Part shown: positions 42,915-51,371 of the stretch, one piece after another | Layout of the letters: each line of letters begins with the position of its first letter | Numbering within the stretch: position 1 is the first letter of the stretch | NCBI GenBank assembly: GCA_044228245.1 | Contig: JBGAVG010000006.1 | Span: 1-64,000 of the forward strand | DNA: 64,000 bases | From: Methylotenera_A sp044228245 | Lineage (GTDB): Bacteria > Pseudomonadota > Gammaproteobacteria > Burkholderiales > Methylophilaceae | Direction: 5' to 3' | The notes under the pieces: model-generated | What the model saw: the letters and a program-made list of their open reading frames with translations, nothing else | Database searches by the model: none | Told to the model about the DNA's origin: nothing | Translations under genes and position numbers: made by a program

Positions 42915-44372
42915 ATGACAACAAGTTACGATATTTGGCTGATACTCCTTTCGCTGCTGGCGCTTGGCTCCGCAATTCTGGTTGCTTTCAGGGCGGGAAT
43001 TTCAAGCAGACAAGCTCATATTGATATTGGCCACATCGGCTATAAAGACGCTCTCACCAAGCTTCCTAACCGGCATGCTTTTCAATACCAGTTGGAGGCA
43101 GCCGCAAAGCGCTGTACGCGCGCCGGCAATACCATCGCCCTGGCCTATATCGACCTGGACCACTTCAAACCGATTAACGACAATTTTGGTCACCATGTGG
43201 GTGACATCATATTAATTTCTGTTGCGCGACGCTTGCAGGCCGCGGTTCGAGGCTGCGACTCGGTGGCACGCCTGGGCGGCGATGAATTTGTCGTATTGTT
43301 TGAAGAGATCAAATCCAAAGAAGACATCACGCCCATCGTTGAGCGCATCATCAGCTCGTTCAGAGAACCGTTTTTAATCGACCGCCACCAGATCGAAATG
43401 TCCTGCTCCATCGGCATTGCCCTCTACCCTTACGATGGCGACATCGAAAAGCTGATGATCAACGCCGATGCTGCCATGTACAAGGCAAAAGAGGATGGCA
43501 GGAATCAATTCAAATTTTTTGATAGTGAAATCGAATCCGAGACGGACAGCCTGCTGGAGATGCAGTATGATTTACTTGCCGCGATCGAAAATAATCAATT
43601 TTCCCTAGCGTTCCAGCCTAAAGTAGACAGCAAAACGCGACTGCTGGTAGGGGCGGAAGCGCTCATCCGCTGGAATCACCCGACAAAAGGGATTATCCTG
43701 CCGAGGGAGTTCATCCCTGTTGCAGAACATTTCGGATTCATCAACCAAATTAACGGTTGGGTGATAGAAGAAGCCTGCCGCGCCATCTGCCGTGCAAAAG
43801 TCCAGGGCATTGATTTGAATCTTTCGGTGAATCTGTCGCGCCAGCAGTTTCGCAATACATTTCTGGTAGAAGAAACCGTCAAATGGCTCAATCAGTACGA
43901 CGTGCCTACGCAAAACCTGACATTTGAAATCAAAGAAACCGCCGCGATTAAAAACGAGGCGCAATTCAGGCTCCTGCTTGCCAAATTCAAAGCCGCCAAC
44001 ATCAAAATCGCGCTGGATGATTTTGGCTTGCATCCATTTACACTCACTTACCTGCAAAATCTGGAAGTGGACGAACTCAAGCTGGATAGAATATTCATTT
44101 CAAAAATAGACCAGGACAAAGCCTCCAAAGCCTTAGTTGATGCGGTGATTCGACTGGCGCATGCGCTGAATTTGAATGTGGTGGCCGAGGGGGTGGAAAC
44201 CGAGGCGCAACGGGATTTACTCACAGAGCTCGGCTGCAATCACTTGCAGGGCTATCTGTTCTCTGAACCCGTTTCTGAGGATCAATTATTCATGCAGTTT
44301 AAGCAGCTTGAAATCCATTTCGAGACGACAGGCCCTTCTGTAGTATCTGATTACCAGGAAGCATTGATGTAA
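42915..44372 (+). CDS. GGDEF-EAL cyclic-di-GMP protein with an altered EAL loop 6
   Basis: A protein of 485 residues. One N-terminal helix (residues 7-27) anchors it to the membrane with both domains in the cytoplasm. The GGDEF domain has an intact active site (GGDEF, 121-125) and an inhibitory RxxD site (RGCD, 112-115). The EAL domain has EAL (248-250), the DD pair (368-369), the Lys in ELKLD and AEGVE. However, loop 6, normally DDFGTGYSS, reads DDFGLHPFT. That loop couples dimerisation to catalysis, so phosphodiesterase activity may be weak or differently regulated. There is no sensor domain. It sits between dapD and the ArsC-like gene. Confidence 0.93.
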   Translation: MTTSYDIWLILLSLLALGSAILVAFRAGISSRQAHIDIGHIGYKDALTKLPNRHAFQYQLEAAAKRCTRAGNTIALAYIDLDHFKPINDNFGHHVGDIILISVARRLQAAVRGCDSVARLGGDEFVVLFEEIKSKEDITPIVERIISSFREPFLIDRHQIEMSCSIGIALYPYDGDIEKLMINADAAMYKAKEDGRNQFKFFDSEIESETDSLLEMQYDLLAAIENNQFSLAFQPKVDSKTRLLVGAEALIRWNHPTKGIILPREFIPVAEHFGFINQINGWVIEEACRAICRAKVQGIDLNLSVNLSRQQFRNTFLVEETVKWLNQYDVPTQNLTFEIKETAAIKNEAQFRLLLAKFKAANIKIALDDFGLHPFTLTYLQNLEVDELKLDRIFISKIDQDKASKALVDAVIRLAHALNLNVVAEGVETEAQRDLLTELGCNHLQGYLFSEPVSEDQLFMQFKQLEIHFETTGPSVVSDYQEALM

Positions 44373-44447
44373 ATCCGCATAACGGCTGCATAAGCCGCGC
44401 GCTGCTGTTAGAATGATCGATTAATCTTAAATCTTACGGGCATGTCT

Positions 44448-44570
44448 ATAAATGCAGAATTTGGGATGCAGTACAAGGCGCACGGAACACAGAAATCGAG
44501 ATAGTATGGGGTATACAGCGAGATTGCGAGTACCGCGCAACGCAGTAATGCGCCCAAAGAGTGAATTTAT
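44448..44570. repeat. Palindromic element, copy B (upstream of the ArsC-like gene)
   Basis: The outer arms ATAAATGCAGAATTTGGG (44448-44465) and the complement of the right end match at 13 of 18 positions, keeping ATAAAT and TTTGGG. The core is AAGGCGCACGG on the left and CCGCGCAACGC on the right, the same as copy A. The right end touches the GGAGG ribosome binding site of the ArsC-like gene, so an RNA hairpin here could affect its translation. Confidence 0.85.
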
Positions 44571-44582
44571 GGAGGTGCCCTT

Positions 44583-44930
44583 ATGAAACTCTACGGCATC
44601 CCCAACTGCAATACCGTTAAAAAAGCCCGCGACTGGCTTGATAGCAAGCATATTGCCTACGAATTCCACGACTTCAAAAAACAAGGCGTGTCGCAACAAT
44701 TGCTCGAAAACTGGCTTACGCAATTGCCACATGAAAAACTCATCAACCGCGCGGGGCTTACCTGGCGCGGCCTGGATGAGAACACCAAAGCGGGAATTGT
44801 TGACAACGCTTCGGCAATCGCATTAATGCAAGCAAAAACCTCTGTGATAAAGCGTCCAGTGCTGGTAAAAGACGGTAAAATCCTATGCCTGGGCTTTGAC
44901 GAAGCAATCTATAAAGAATCATTAACATGA
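44583..44930 (+). CDS. ArsC/Spx-family thioredoxin-fold protein (YffB-like)
   Basis: A protein of 115 residues. The thioredoxin-like fold has a single active Cys in GIPNCNTVKKARDWL, as in YffB. The later KRPVLVKDGKILCLGF segment has the Arg-Pro motif of the ArsC family. True arsenate reductase activity is doubtful, because YffB proteins bind glutathione without reducing arsenate. It overlaps dapE by four bases (ATGA). The pairing with dapE is common in proteobacteria. Confidence 0.9.
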   Translation: MKLYGIPNCNTVKKARDWLDSKHIAYEFHDFKKQGVSQQLLENWLTQLPHEKLINRAGLTWRGLDENTKAGIVDNASAIALMQAKTSVIKRPVLVKDGKILCLGFDEAIYKESLT

Positions 44931-46051
44931 ATAAAACATTAGAATTGGCGATCGATTTACTGAAACGCCCTTCAAACACGCCAGAAGACGCCGGTTGCCA
45001 GGAAGTGATGATTAAGCGTCTCGAGCCGCTCGGCTTCAAAATTGAGCGCATGCGCTTTGGCAATGTCGATAACTTCTATGCGCGGCGGGGAACCGAGTCG
45101 CCCCTTATCGTATTTGCCGGCCATACCGATGTTGTGCCTACCGGGCCGCTGGACAAATGGCATACGCCGCCATTTGAACCGACCATCAAAGATGGCATGC
45201 TGTACGCGCGTGGCGCAGCAGACATGAAAACCTCGCTGGCAGCATTTGTCACCAGCATTGAGGAGTTTGTTGCCGAAAATCCTGACCACAAAGGCTCAAT
45301 CGGTCTGCTCATTACTTCGGATGAAGAAGGCGTAGCCGTAGATGGCACGGTAAAAGTTGTCGAAGCGCTGAAAGCGCGCGGAGAACATTTCGATTATTGC
45401 GTGGTAGGTGAGCCGACCTCTAACAAAGTCGTGGGCGACATGATCAAAAACGGACGCCGCGGCTCACTCTCTGGCAAGCTTACCGTGAAAGGCATACAAG
45501 GCCATATCGCTTACCCGCATCTGGTGAAAAACCCGATTCACATGGTGGCGCCCGCCATTAAAGACATGGTGGAAACCGTGTGGGACAACGGTAACGAATA
45601 CTTTCCACCGACTTCATGGCAAATCAGTAATATCAATGGCGGCACAGGCGCGACCAACGTGGTGCCTGGCGAAGTGGAAATTTTGTTTAACTTCCGGTTC
45701 AGCACTGCCAGCACCGAGGCCAGCCTGAAAGAACGTGTACATGCGATTTTAGACAAGCATGAACTCGATTATGACCTGGAATGGGAATACTCACCGCCTT
45801 ACATCACGCCGCGCGGCAATCTGGTTGAAGCCATTTCCAGAGCGATTGAAAAAGCCTATGGCGTAAGCCCGGAACTCTCCACTACTGGCGGGACTTCTGA
45901 TGGCCGTTTTATTGCCGACATTTGCAAACAGGTCATTGAATTTGGCCCGCTCAATAAAACCATTCACAAACTCAACGAATGCGTAGGCGTGGCAGATATC
46001 GAACCGCTCAAAGAAACCTACAAACTGACCATGCAGAAATTACTCAAATGA
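44927..46051 (+). CDS. dapE: Succinyl-diaminopimelate desuccinylase
   Basis: Zinc-dependent M20 enzyme of the lysine/diaminopimelate pathway, 374 residues. Metal and catalytic motifs are FAGHTDVVPTG, RGAADMKTSLAAF and LLITSDEEGVAVDGT. The start overlaps the ArsC-like gene and the stop overlaps prmB, so the three are translated together. Confidence 0.97.
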   Translation: MNKTLELAIDLLKRPSNTPEDAGCQEVMIKRLEPLGFKIERMRFGNVDNFYARRGTESPLIVFAGHTDVVPTGPLDKWHTPPFEPTIKDGMLYARGAADMKTSLAAFVTSIEEFVAENPDHKGSIGLLITSDEEGVAVDGTVKVVEALKARGEHFDYCVVGEPTSNKVVGDMIKNGRRGSLSGKLTVKGIQGHIAYPHLVKNPIHMVAPAIKDMVETVWDNGNEYFPPTSWQISNINGGTGATNVVPGEVEILFNFRFSTASTEASLKERVHAILDKHELDYDLEWEYSPPYITPRGNLVEAISRAIEKAYGVSPELSTTGGTSDGRFIADICKQVIEFGPLNKTIHKLNECVGVADIEPLKETYKLTMQKLLK

Positions 46052-46953
46052 TGCACTACCCGCGCCTGGCCGAAGAACTGTTTACCATCCGCGACTGGTT
46101 GCGCTTTACGGTAAGCCAGTTCGAAGCCTCTGACATTTTCTTTGGACACGGTACCGATAACAGTTACGATGAAGCAGTATGGCTGATTCTGAGCGCGCTG
46201 CATTTGCCACACGACACGCTGAATAACTTTCTAGATGCTGTGATTACTGAGCAGGAACGCAAACATCTCGCCCACTTAATAGAACAGCGCATCACCAAGC
46301 GCACACCCACCGCCTACCTGGTGCGCGAGGCATGGCTGCGCGGCTTCAAGTTTTATGTGGATGAACGCGTCATCGTGCCGCGCTCGTTTATCGCAGAACT
46401 GCTTGAAGACGGTTTGCAGCCCTGGATTGAATTCCCGGAAATGGTGGAAAGTGCAGCCGACATCTGCACGGGCAGCGGTTGTTTAGGCATTTTGCTCGCC
46501 AACGCCTTTCCCAATGCGGCAATTGACGTGGTGGATATTTCGCCCGACGCCATTGCGGTTGCCAACATCAACATCGCCAATTATGGCTTGCAGGAACAAA
46601 TCACCGCCATCCAATCTGATATGTTTTCTGCGTTAAAAGGCAAAAAGTACGATTTGATTATCAGCAATCCGCCTTATGTGGATGCGCCCAGCATGACACA
46701 GCTGCCAACCGAGTATCGCAACGAGCCACAACTCGCGCTTGGCAGCGGCGTTGCGGGCTTAGACCACACCCACATGCTCCTGCGTGAAGCGGCTAACTAC
46801 CTCAATGATGGCGGTATTTTGGTGGCCGAAATCGGCCACAATCAGGACGCGCTTTTAGAAGCATATCCGCAATTGCCGTTCACTTGGCTGGAAGTGGAAT
46901 CCGGCAGCCAGTTTGTGTTTTTACTGACAAAAGAACAGTTAATCGGAGCTTAA
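46048..46953 (+). CDS. prmB: 50S ribosomal protein L3 N5-glutamine methyltransferase
   Basis: A protein of 301 residues. An N-terminal helical domain is followed by a class I methyltransferase domain with DICTGSGCLGILLA and the substrate motif ISNPPYVDAP. It modifies a glutamine in ribosomal protein L3. The start is ATG 46048, which overlaps the dapE stop. A second ATG follows at once at 46051. A longer frame from 45979 would lie inside dapE. Confidence 0.94.
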   Translation: MMHYPRLAEELFTIRDWLRFTVSQFEASDIFFGHGTDNSYDEAVWLILSALHLPHDTLNNFLDAVITEQERKHLAHLIEQRITKRTPTAYLVREAWLRGFKFYVDERVIVPRSFIAELLEDGLQPWIEFPEMVESAADICTGSGCLGILLANAFPNAAIDVVDISPDAIAVANINIANYGLQEQITAIQSDMFSALKGKKYDLIISNPPYVDAPSMTQLPTEYRNEPQLALGSGVAGLDHTHMLLREAANYLNDGGILVAEIGHNQDALLEAYPQLPFTWLEVESGSQFVFLLTKEQLIGA

Positions 46954-46954
46954 A

Positions 46955-47173
46955 ATGCAAAAATCAGCACTCGTCCTGATCACCATGCTGTTTATGCTGG
47001 CTTGCAGCAAACCGGAAAACAGCAACCCGCCAAGACGCATCGGTCCGCCTGATCAGGTTGAAAAGCCCTCTACACCGCCAGACCAAATCGTGTGTACGCA
47101 TGATGCCAAGCAGTGCGCGGATGGCAGCTCGGTTGGGCGCAGCGGGCCGAATTGCGAATTCGTCTGCAAATAA
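46955..47173 (+). CDS. Small Cys-rich lipoprotein, hypothetical
   Basis: A protein of 72 residues. The lipoprotein signal (MQKSALVLITMLFMLAC) has lipobox LMLAC, followed by a Pro-rich linker and a C-terminal module with four Cys: VCTHDAKQCADGSSVGRSG and then PNCEFVC. The pattern CxxxxxxCxDGSxVGRxGPNCEFxC occurs as a small disulfide-linked module in many exported proteins, but I know of no function. It starts one base after the prmB stop and converges on rluB with one base between the stop codons. Confidence 0.82.
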   Translation: MQKSALVLITMLFMLACSKPENSNPPRRIGPPDQVEKPSTPPDQIVCTHDAKQCADGSSVGRSGPNCEFVCK

Positions 47174-47174
47174 A

Positions 47175-48296
47175 TCAGCCGCGGCCGCGGTTGTTATCGC
47201 TCTTTTTTTGCGGCCTATTTTTTACTTGGGGCGCGCTCGTCGCGTCACCGCGTATGCGACGGTTGACTGGTTTTTTGGGCACGTGTTTTTTTGGTTTATC
47301 GATTCCCTGCAAACCAATACCGGTGCGGCTTGCAGCCGTGCTGTTTTCTCTCGGTGCTTTGTCTAACACGCTGCCGCGTTGCTTGCGCACTTTTGGCATA
47401 AATACCGCAGTGGCCTTATCTTTCTCGCGTTGCGAGAGCTGTTTCATCGGCGCTTTAGGCACTGGCAAGCCAGCCCATTCCAGTAAATCCACCACTTGTT
47501 TTTGCTCCAGCTTAAGCATTTGCCCGCGTTTAACGCGAGGTGGCAGATTCACCGGGCCAAAACGCACACGCATCAAACGGCTCACGGGCAACTGAAATGC
47601 CTCAAACAGCCTGCGCACCTCGCGATTACGGCCTTCACGCAGAATCACCTGATACCAATGGTTCGCCCCCTCGCCGCCTTGCGGGCGAATGCTGTCAAAG
47701 CTGGCAGGGCCGTCTTCCAACTCAATACCTTGCGTCAGTTGCAGCATTTGGCCTTCAGTCAGTTCGCCAAAAATACGCACCGCGTATTCGCGCTCTACTT
47801 CATATCTAGGGTGCATAAAACGGTTGGCCAATTCACCCGAGTTGGTGAATATCAGCAAGCCACTGGTATTCATGTCCAGCCGGCCAATGGCGATCCACTT
47901 GCCCTGCTTGATGCGCGGCAGTTTGTCGAATACGCTGGCGCGGCCTTCTGGGTCGTCCTGGCTGACGATCTCGCCTTCCGGCTTATGGTAAATCAGCACT
48001 TGCGGCAGCTCAGCCTCAAACGGCAAACGCAATGGGCGGCTATCCAGCCGCACCACATCATGCTGCGTCACAGCCGCGCCCACTTTGGCGGTTTCACCGT
48101 TAATGGTAATGCGGCCGCTGGCAATCAGTTCTTCCATATCGCGGCGCGAGCCCAAGCCAGCCAGCGCCAACAGCTTGTGCAAGCGCTGTGTAGGCTCTGG
48201 CGGCGCGTTCGGGTCGGTTTCTAACTTGGTGAAGTTAGTTTTGGGGCGGCGTGGAATTGCCTGTGGGTCGCGTTGCTGCTTGAATGGACGTGCCAT
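47175..48296 (-). CDS. rluB: 23S rRNA pseudouridine synthase B
   Basis: A protein of 373 residues. An S4 RNA-binding domain (RLHKLLALAGLGSRRDMEEL) is followed by the pseudouridine synthase domain with the catalytic Asp in GRLDMNTSGLLIFTN. The 100-residue C-terminal tail is basic and low-complexity, as in betaproteobacterial RluB. It lies downstream of scpAB, the usual order. Confidence 0.94.
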   Translation of the reverse strand: MARPFKQQRDPQAIPRRPKTNFTKLETDPNAPPEPTQRLHKLLALAGLGSRRDMEELIASGRITINGETAKVGAAVTQHDVVRLDSRPLRLPFEAELPQVLIYHKPEGEIVSQDDPEGRASVFDKLPRIKQGKWIAIGRLDMNTSGLLIFTNSGELANRFMHPRYEVEREYAVRIFGELTEGQMLQLTQGIELEDGPASFDSIRPQGGEGANHWYQVILREGRNREVRRLFEAFQLPVSRLMRVRFGPVNLPPRVKRGQMLKLEQKQVVDLLEWAGLPVPKAPMKQLSQREKDKATAVFMPKVRKQRGSVLDKAPRENSTAASRTGIGLQGIDKPKKHVPKKPVNRRIRGDATSAPQVKNRPQKKSDNNRGRG

Positions 48297-48349
48297 ATTG
48301 AACTTTGAATAGCTAAAGGAGTGATTTTACAGCAGTTACAGATAAACTT

Positions 48350-48901
48350 TTAATTATCTAGCGGGATTTCACTCTGGGCAAAATCATCCATCGGCGGCAA
48401 CTCGCTTAAAGAGCGCAAATTGAGGTCATCTAAAAAATGTTTCGTGGTTGCGTAAAGCGAAGGTCGGCCAGGCACTTCGCGCTGACCAACCACGTCAATC
48501 CAGTCGCGCTCCTGCAATTGGCGCATCACGTTCGGATTCACCGCCACACCGCGGATTTGCTCGATATCCCCACGCGTCACCGGCTGGCGATAGGCAATGA
48601 TCGCTAAGGTTTCCATCACCGCGCGTGAATATTTTGGCTGCCGCTCAGGGTTCAGGCGTGTAATAAATTCGCTGAATTGCTGCCTGGCTTGAAAGCGATA
48701 ACCCGTCGCCACTTGCACCAGCTCCAGTGTTTTTTCTGCCCAATCCTGCTTTAACTCATCCAGCAGCATGCGCAGCGTCGTACGCTCCATGCGTCCTGCA
48801 AACAGCTTCAGCATGTCGTCCAAACTCAACGGCTGTCCTGCAGTAAGCAGTGCCGCTTCTAAGACTTGTTTCATTTCGGTGATGTTGTCGGGTTCTTTCA
48901 T
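48350..48901 (-). CDS. scpB: Segregation and condensation protein B
   Basis: Winged-helix partner of ScpA in the SMC condensin complex, 183 residues. Recognisable segments are LEAALLTAGQPLSLDDML, YSRAVMETLAIIAYRQPVTR and GRPSLYATTKHFLDDLNL. I chose the ATG at 48901, two bases after the scpA stop. A GTG at 48907 that overlaps the stop is possible. Confidence 0.95.
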   Translation of the reverse strand: MKEPDNITEMKQVLEAALLTAGQPLSLDDMLKLFAGRMERTTLRMLLDELKQDWAEKTLELVQVATGYRFQARQQFSEFITRLNPERQPKYSRAVMETLAIIAYRQPVTRGDIEQIRGVAVNPNVMRQLQERDWIDVVGQREVPGRPSLYATTKHFLDDLNLRSLSELPPMDDFAQSEIPLDN

Positions 48902-48903
48902 AC

Positions 48904-49686
48904 TCACTCACTAGCATTCGCTTGCAGATAAATCGGCGAAAACGCCTGCTGTTGCGTAATGCGGATTAAGCCTTCTTTCGCCAGTTCCAGAATCGCCAGA
49001 AAATTTACCACCAGCTTAGGCAAGCCTTCAGTCGCCATATCGAACAAAGCCGAAAACTCCACCATGCCATCGGCCTTCAAACGGCGCAGAATCTGGCTCA
49101 TATGCTCACGGACGGATAACTCCGCCTTGCCGATTTTGTGATGCGAATTGAGTTTAGCGCGCTTCAGCACATTGCGCCAAGCCTCGACCAATTCATCCAG
49201 ACTCACTTCGGGCAGTTTGATTTCGCTGATGTGCTGATAATACGCAGCAGCAACGGCAATCTCTTCACCTACCTTAGGCATTTCATCTAAACGCTGTGCA
49301 GCAAGCTTAATGGCTTCGTATTCCATCAGCCGGCGCACCAGTTCAGCACGCGGGTCATCCTCTTCGGCAATTTCAGCAGGTTTTGGCAGCAGCATGCGTG
49401 ATTTAATCTCAATCAACATCGCAGACATCAGTAAATAATCCGCTGCCAATTCCAGCTTGATCACTTTCATCTTCTCCACATACACCATGTATTGCGCGGT
49501 GAGTTCTGCCATGGGAATGTCGAGGATATCCAGATTATGTTTGCGGATGAGGTACAGCAGCAAATCGAGCGGACCTTCAAACGCCTCTAAATACACCTCC
49601 AGCGCGTCCGGCGGGATGTATAAATCCTGCGGCAGCTCGTTGAGCAGTTCGCCTTTGATTTTGATTTCGGTTGTTGTTAAAAGCAA
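48904..49686 (-). CDS. scpA: Segregation and condensation protein A
   Basis: Kleisin subunit of the SMC complex, 260 residues. The N-terminal EAFEGPLDLLLYLIRKHNLDI motif and the following DIPMAELTAQYM are diagnostic. A more central stretch has YLLMSAMLIEIKSRMLLP. It heads scpA-scpB-rluB and is separated from trpS by a small unknown membrane gene. Confidence 0.95.
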   Translation of the reverse strand: MLLTTTEIKIKGELLNELPQDLYIPPDALEVYLEAFEGPLDLLLYLIRKHNLDILDIPMAELTAQYMVYVEKMKVIKLELAADYLLMSAMLIEIKSRMLLPKPAEIAEEDDPRAELVRRLMEYEAIKLAAQRLDEMPKVGEEIAVAAAYYQHISEIKLPEVSLDELVEAWRNVLKRAKLNSHHKIGKAELSVREHMSQILRRLKADGMVEFSALFDMATEGLPKLVVNFLAILELAKEGLIRITQQQAFSPIYLQANASE

Positions 49687-49729
49687 ATTAACCGCCTAAA
49701 TTATCTATCAACATATCAACTCACTTCTA

Positions 49730-49761
49730 GAGTGCAATAGCAGTTGCGTATTGTGCTCCTA
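49730..49761. repeat. REP-like hairpin with a GTAG foot supplying a stop codon (second example)
   Basis: On the minus strand GTAGGAGCACAATA leads into a loop and then TATTGCACTC. The arms match at 8 of 10 positions. The TAG at 49759-49761 is the stop of the 112-residue membrane protein, exactly as at 25318. The stem sequence differs from the first example apart from GTAGGAGC. Confidence 0.55.
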
Positions 49762-50097
49762 CGTTGGCCATTCGGCTTTTCGCAACTTTCTAAGTACAAA
49801 ATAAGAAAGAATAAACGTTACAAAATAAAACCAAATATCGATCAAAAATGGATACCACCTGAATTCATCTTCACCAAAGCTCAATTTATACTCTACGGAC
49901 ACTCCAGGCCGATCAAATATAAATGCGAATGGAAAACCACCAGATAGATTGGGGTGATAGCAATTGAGGAAGTCCACCGCACCGCACAAATTACTCCATT
50001 GAACAATCTCGCCACTCAACCGCTGATAAAATACAGATAACAGGGTAACCGCAATAGACAAAATTACGAAAAAAAGAATGAATCTAAATTTCTTCAT
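49759..50097 (-). CDS. Hypothetical membrane protein between trpS and scpA
   Basis: A protein of 112 residues with two helices, one at residues 5-24 (FILFFVILSIAVTLLSVF) and one near 85-102 (IDIWFYFVTFILSYFVL). The aromatic-rich loop between them has two Cys (NLCGAVDFLNCYHP) and is probably periplasmic. The gene is AT-rich compared with its neighbours and interrupts the otherwise common trpS-scpA order, which suggests insertion. No family is recognised. Confidence 0.65.
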   Translation of the reverse strand: MKKFRFILFFVILSIAVTLLSVFYQRLSGEIVQWSNLCGAVDFLNCYHPNLSGGFPFAFIFDRPGVSVEYKLSFGEDEFRWYPFLIDIWFYFVTFILSYFVLRKLRKAEWPT

Positions 50098-50121
50098 TAA
50101 ATTATTATGCCGGCCTAATGA

Positions 50122-51324
50122 TTAGCCATAATTCAAACCCATCGCATCGCGTACATCGCGCATGGTTTCTCGCGCGAGCTTGCGGGCTTTTTCGCAGCCT
50201 TCGGCAACGATGTTTTTGACTAAAGTCGGGTCTTCGGCATACTGCGCGGCACGTTCCTGAATCGGCTTGAGTTCTTTCAGCACACCTTCAATCACTGGCT
50301 GCTTACATTCGATGCAGCCAATGGATGCGCCTTTACAGCCGATTTGCACCCAATCCTGGGTGGTTTTATCCGAGTAAATTTCGTGCAGTTGCCACACCGG
50401 GCATTTGGCCGGATCGCCCGGATCGGTGCGGCGAATGCGTGCGGGGTCAGTCGGCATGGTTTTGATTTTTTTGGCGATAGTATCGGTGTCTTCACGCAAT
50501 GAAATGGTGTTGTTGTAAGACTTGGACATTTTTTGCCCATCCAGCCCCGGCATTTTTGAAGCTGGTGTGAGTTTGTAATCCGGCTCAAGCAAAATCATTT
50601 TGCCGCCGCCTTCCAAATAGCCCAGCAAGCGCTCTTTGTCGCCCATGCTCATGCCTTGCTGCTCTTCGATCATGGCACGCGCGGCTTCCAGTGCTTCTTC
50701 ATCACCGCTTTGCTGGTAGGCATTGCGCATTTCTTCATACAGCGCGCCGCGTTTGTTGCCCAGTTTTTTAATCGCTGCTTCGGCTTTTTCCTCAAAGCCT
50801 TTTTCTTTGCCGTAAATATGGTTAAAGCGGCGGGCAATTTCACGCGTGAATTCAATATGCGGGATCTGGTCTTCGCCCACCGGCACTTGCGTGGCTCTGT
50901 AGATGAGAATGTCCGCGCTTTGCAACAAGGGGTAACCTAAAAAGCCATAGGTGGATAAATCTTTGCTGCTGAGCTTTTCCTGCTGGTCTTTGTAAGTGGG
51001 CACACGCTCCAGCCAGCTTAGTGGCGTAATCATGGAAAGCAACGTATGCAATTCTGCGTGTTCCGGCACGCGCGATTGAATGAAAATTGTGGCGCTCGCG
51101 GGGTCAACACCCGCAGCCAGCCAGTCAATCACCATCTCCCACACGGATTCTTCGATAATTTCCGGCGTATCGTAATGCGTCGTCAGTGCATGCCAGTCGG
51201 CTACAAAAAAGAAACACTCATGTTCGTGCTGCAGACGTATCCAGTTTTTAAGCACGCCATTGTAATGTCCAAGATGCAGGCTGCCTGTGGGGCGCATGCC
51301 CGATAAAACGCGTTCTATAGCCAT
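50122..51324 (-). CDS. trpS: Tryptophan-tRNA ligase
   Basis: Class I aminoacyl-tRNA synthetase, 400 residues, longer than the E. coli enzyme (334). The HIGH-like motif is SLHLGHYNG and the KMSKS loop is LDGQKMSKSYNN. The extra length is an insert near residues 190-240 (QQSGDEEALEAARAMIEEQQ) before the KMSKS loop, a form common in betaproteobacteria. C-terminal residues include a small Cys cluster (GCKGASIGCIECK). Confidence 0.96.
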   Translation of the reverse strand: MAIERVLSGMRPTGSLHLGHYNGVLKNWIRLQHEHECFFFVADWHALTTHYDTPEIIEESVWEMVIDWLAAGVDPASATIFIQSRVPEHAELHTLLSMITPLSWLERVPTYKDQQEKLSSKDLSTYGFLGYPLLQSADILIYRATQVPVGEDQIPHIEFTREIARRFNHIYGKEKGFEEKAEAAIKKLGNKRGALYEEMRNAYQQSGDEEALEAARAMIEEQQGMSMGDKERLLGYLEGGGKMILLEPDYKLTPASKMPGLDGQKMSKSYNNTISLREDTDTIAKKIKTMPTDPARIRRTDPGDPAKCPVWQLHEIYSDKTTQDWVQIGCKGASIGCIECKQPVIEGVLKELKPIQERAAQYAEDPTLVKNIVAEGCEKARKLARETMRDVRDAMGLNYG

Positions 51325-51371
51325 GTAATAAGAAAACCTTAATTAAATATGTAATTATTATACAAACAAGC

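Noticed and set aside
46955..47173. Kazal-type protease inhibitor
   Set aside because: There are only four Cys in the module, and the spacing does not match the Kazal pattern.
47496..48224. 242-codon plus-strand frame opposite rluB
   Set aside because: It lies fully opposite the S4 and catalytic domains of RluB and has shadow-like composition.
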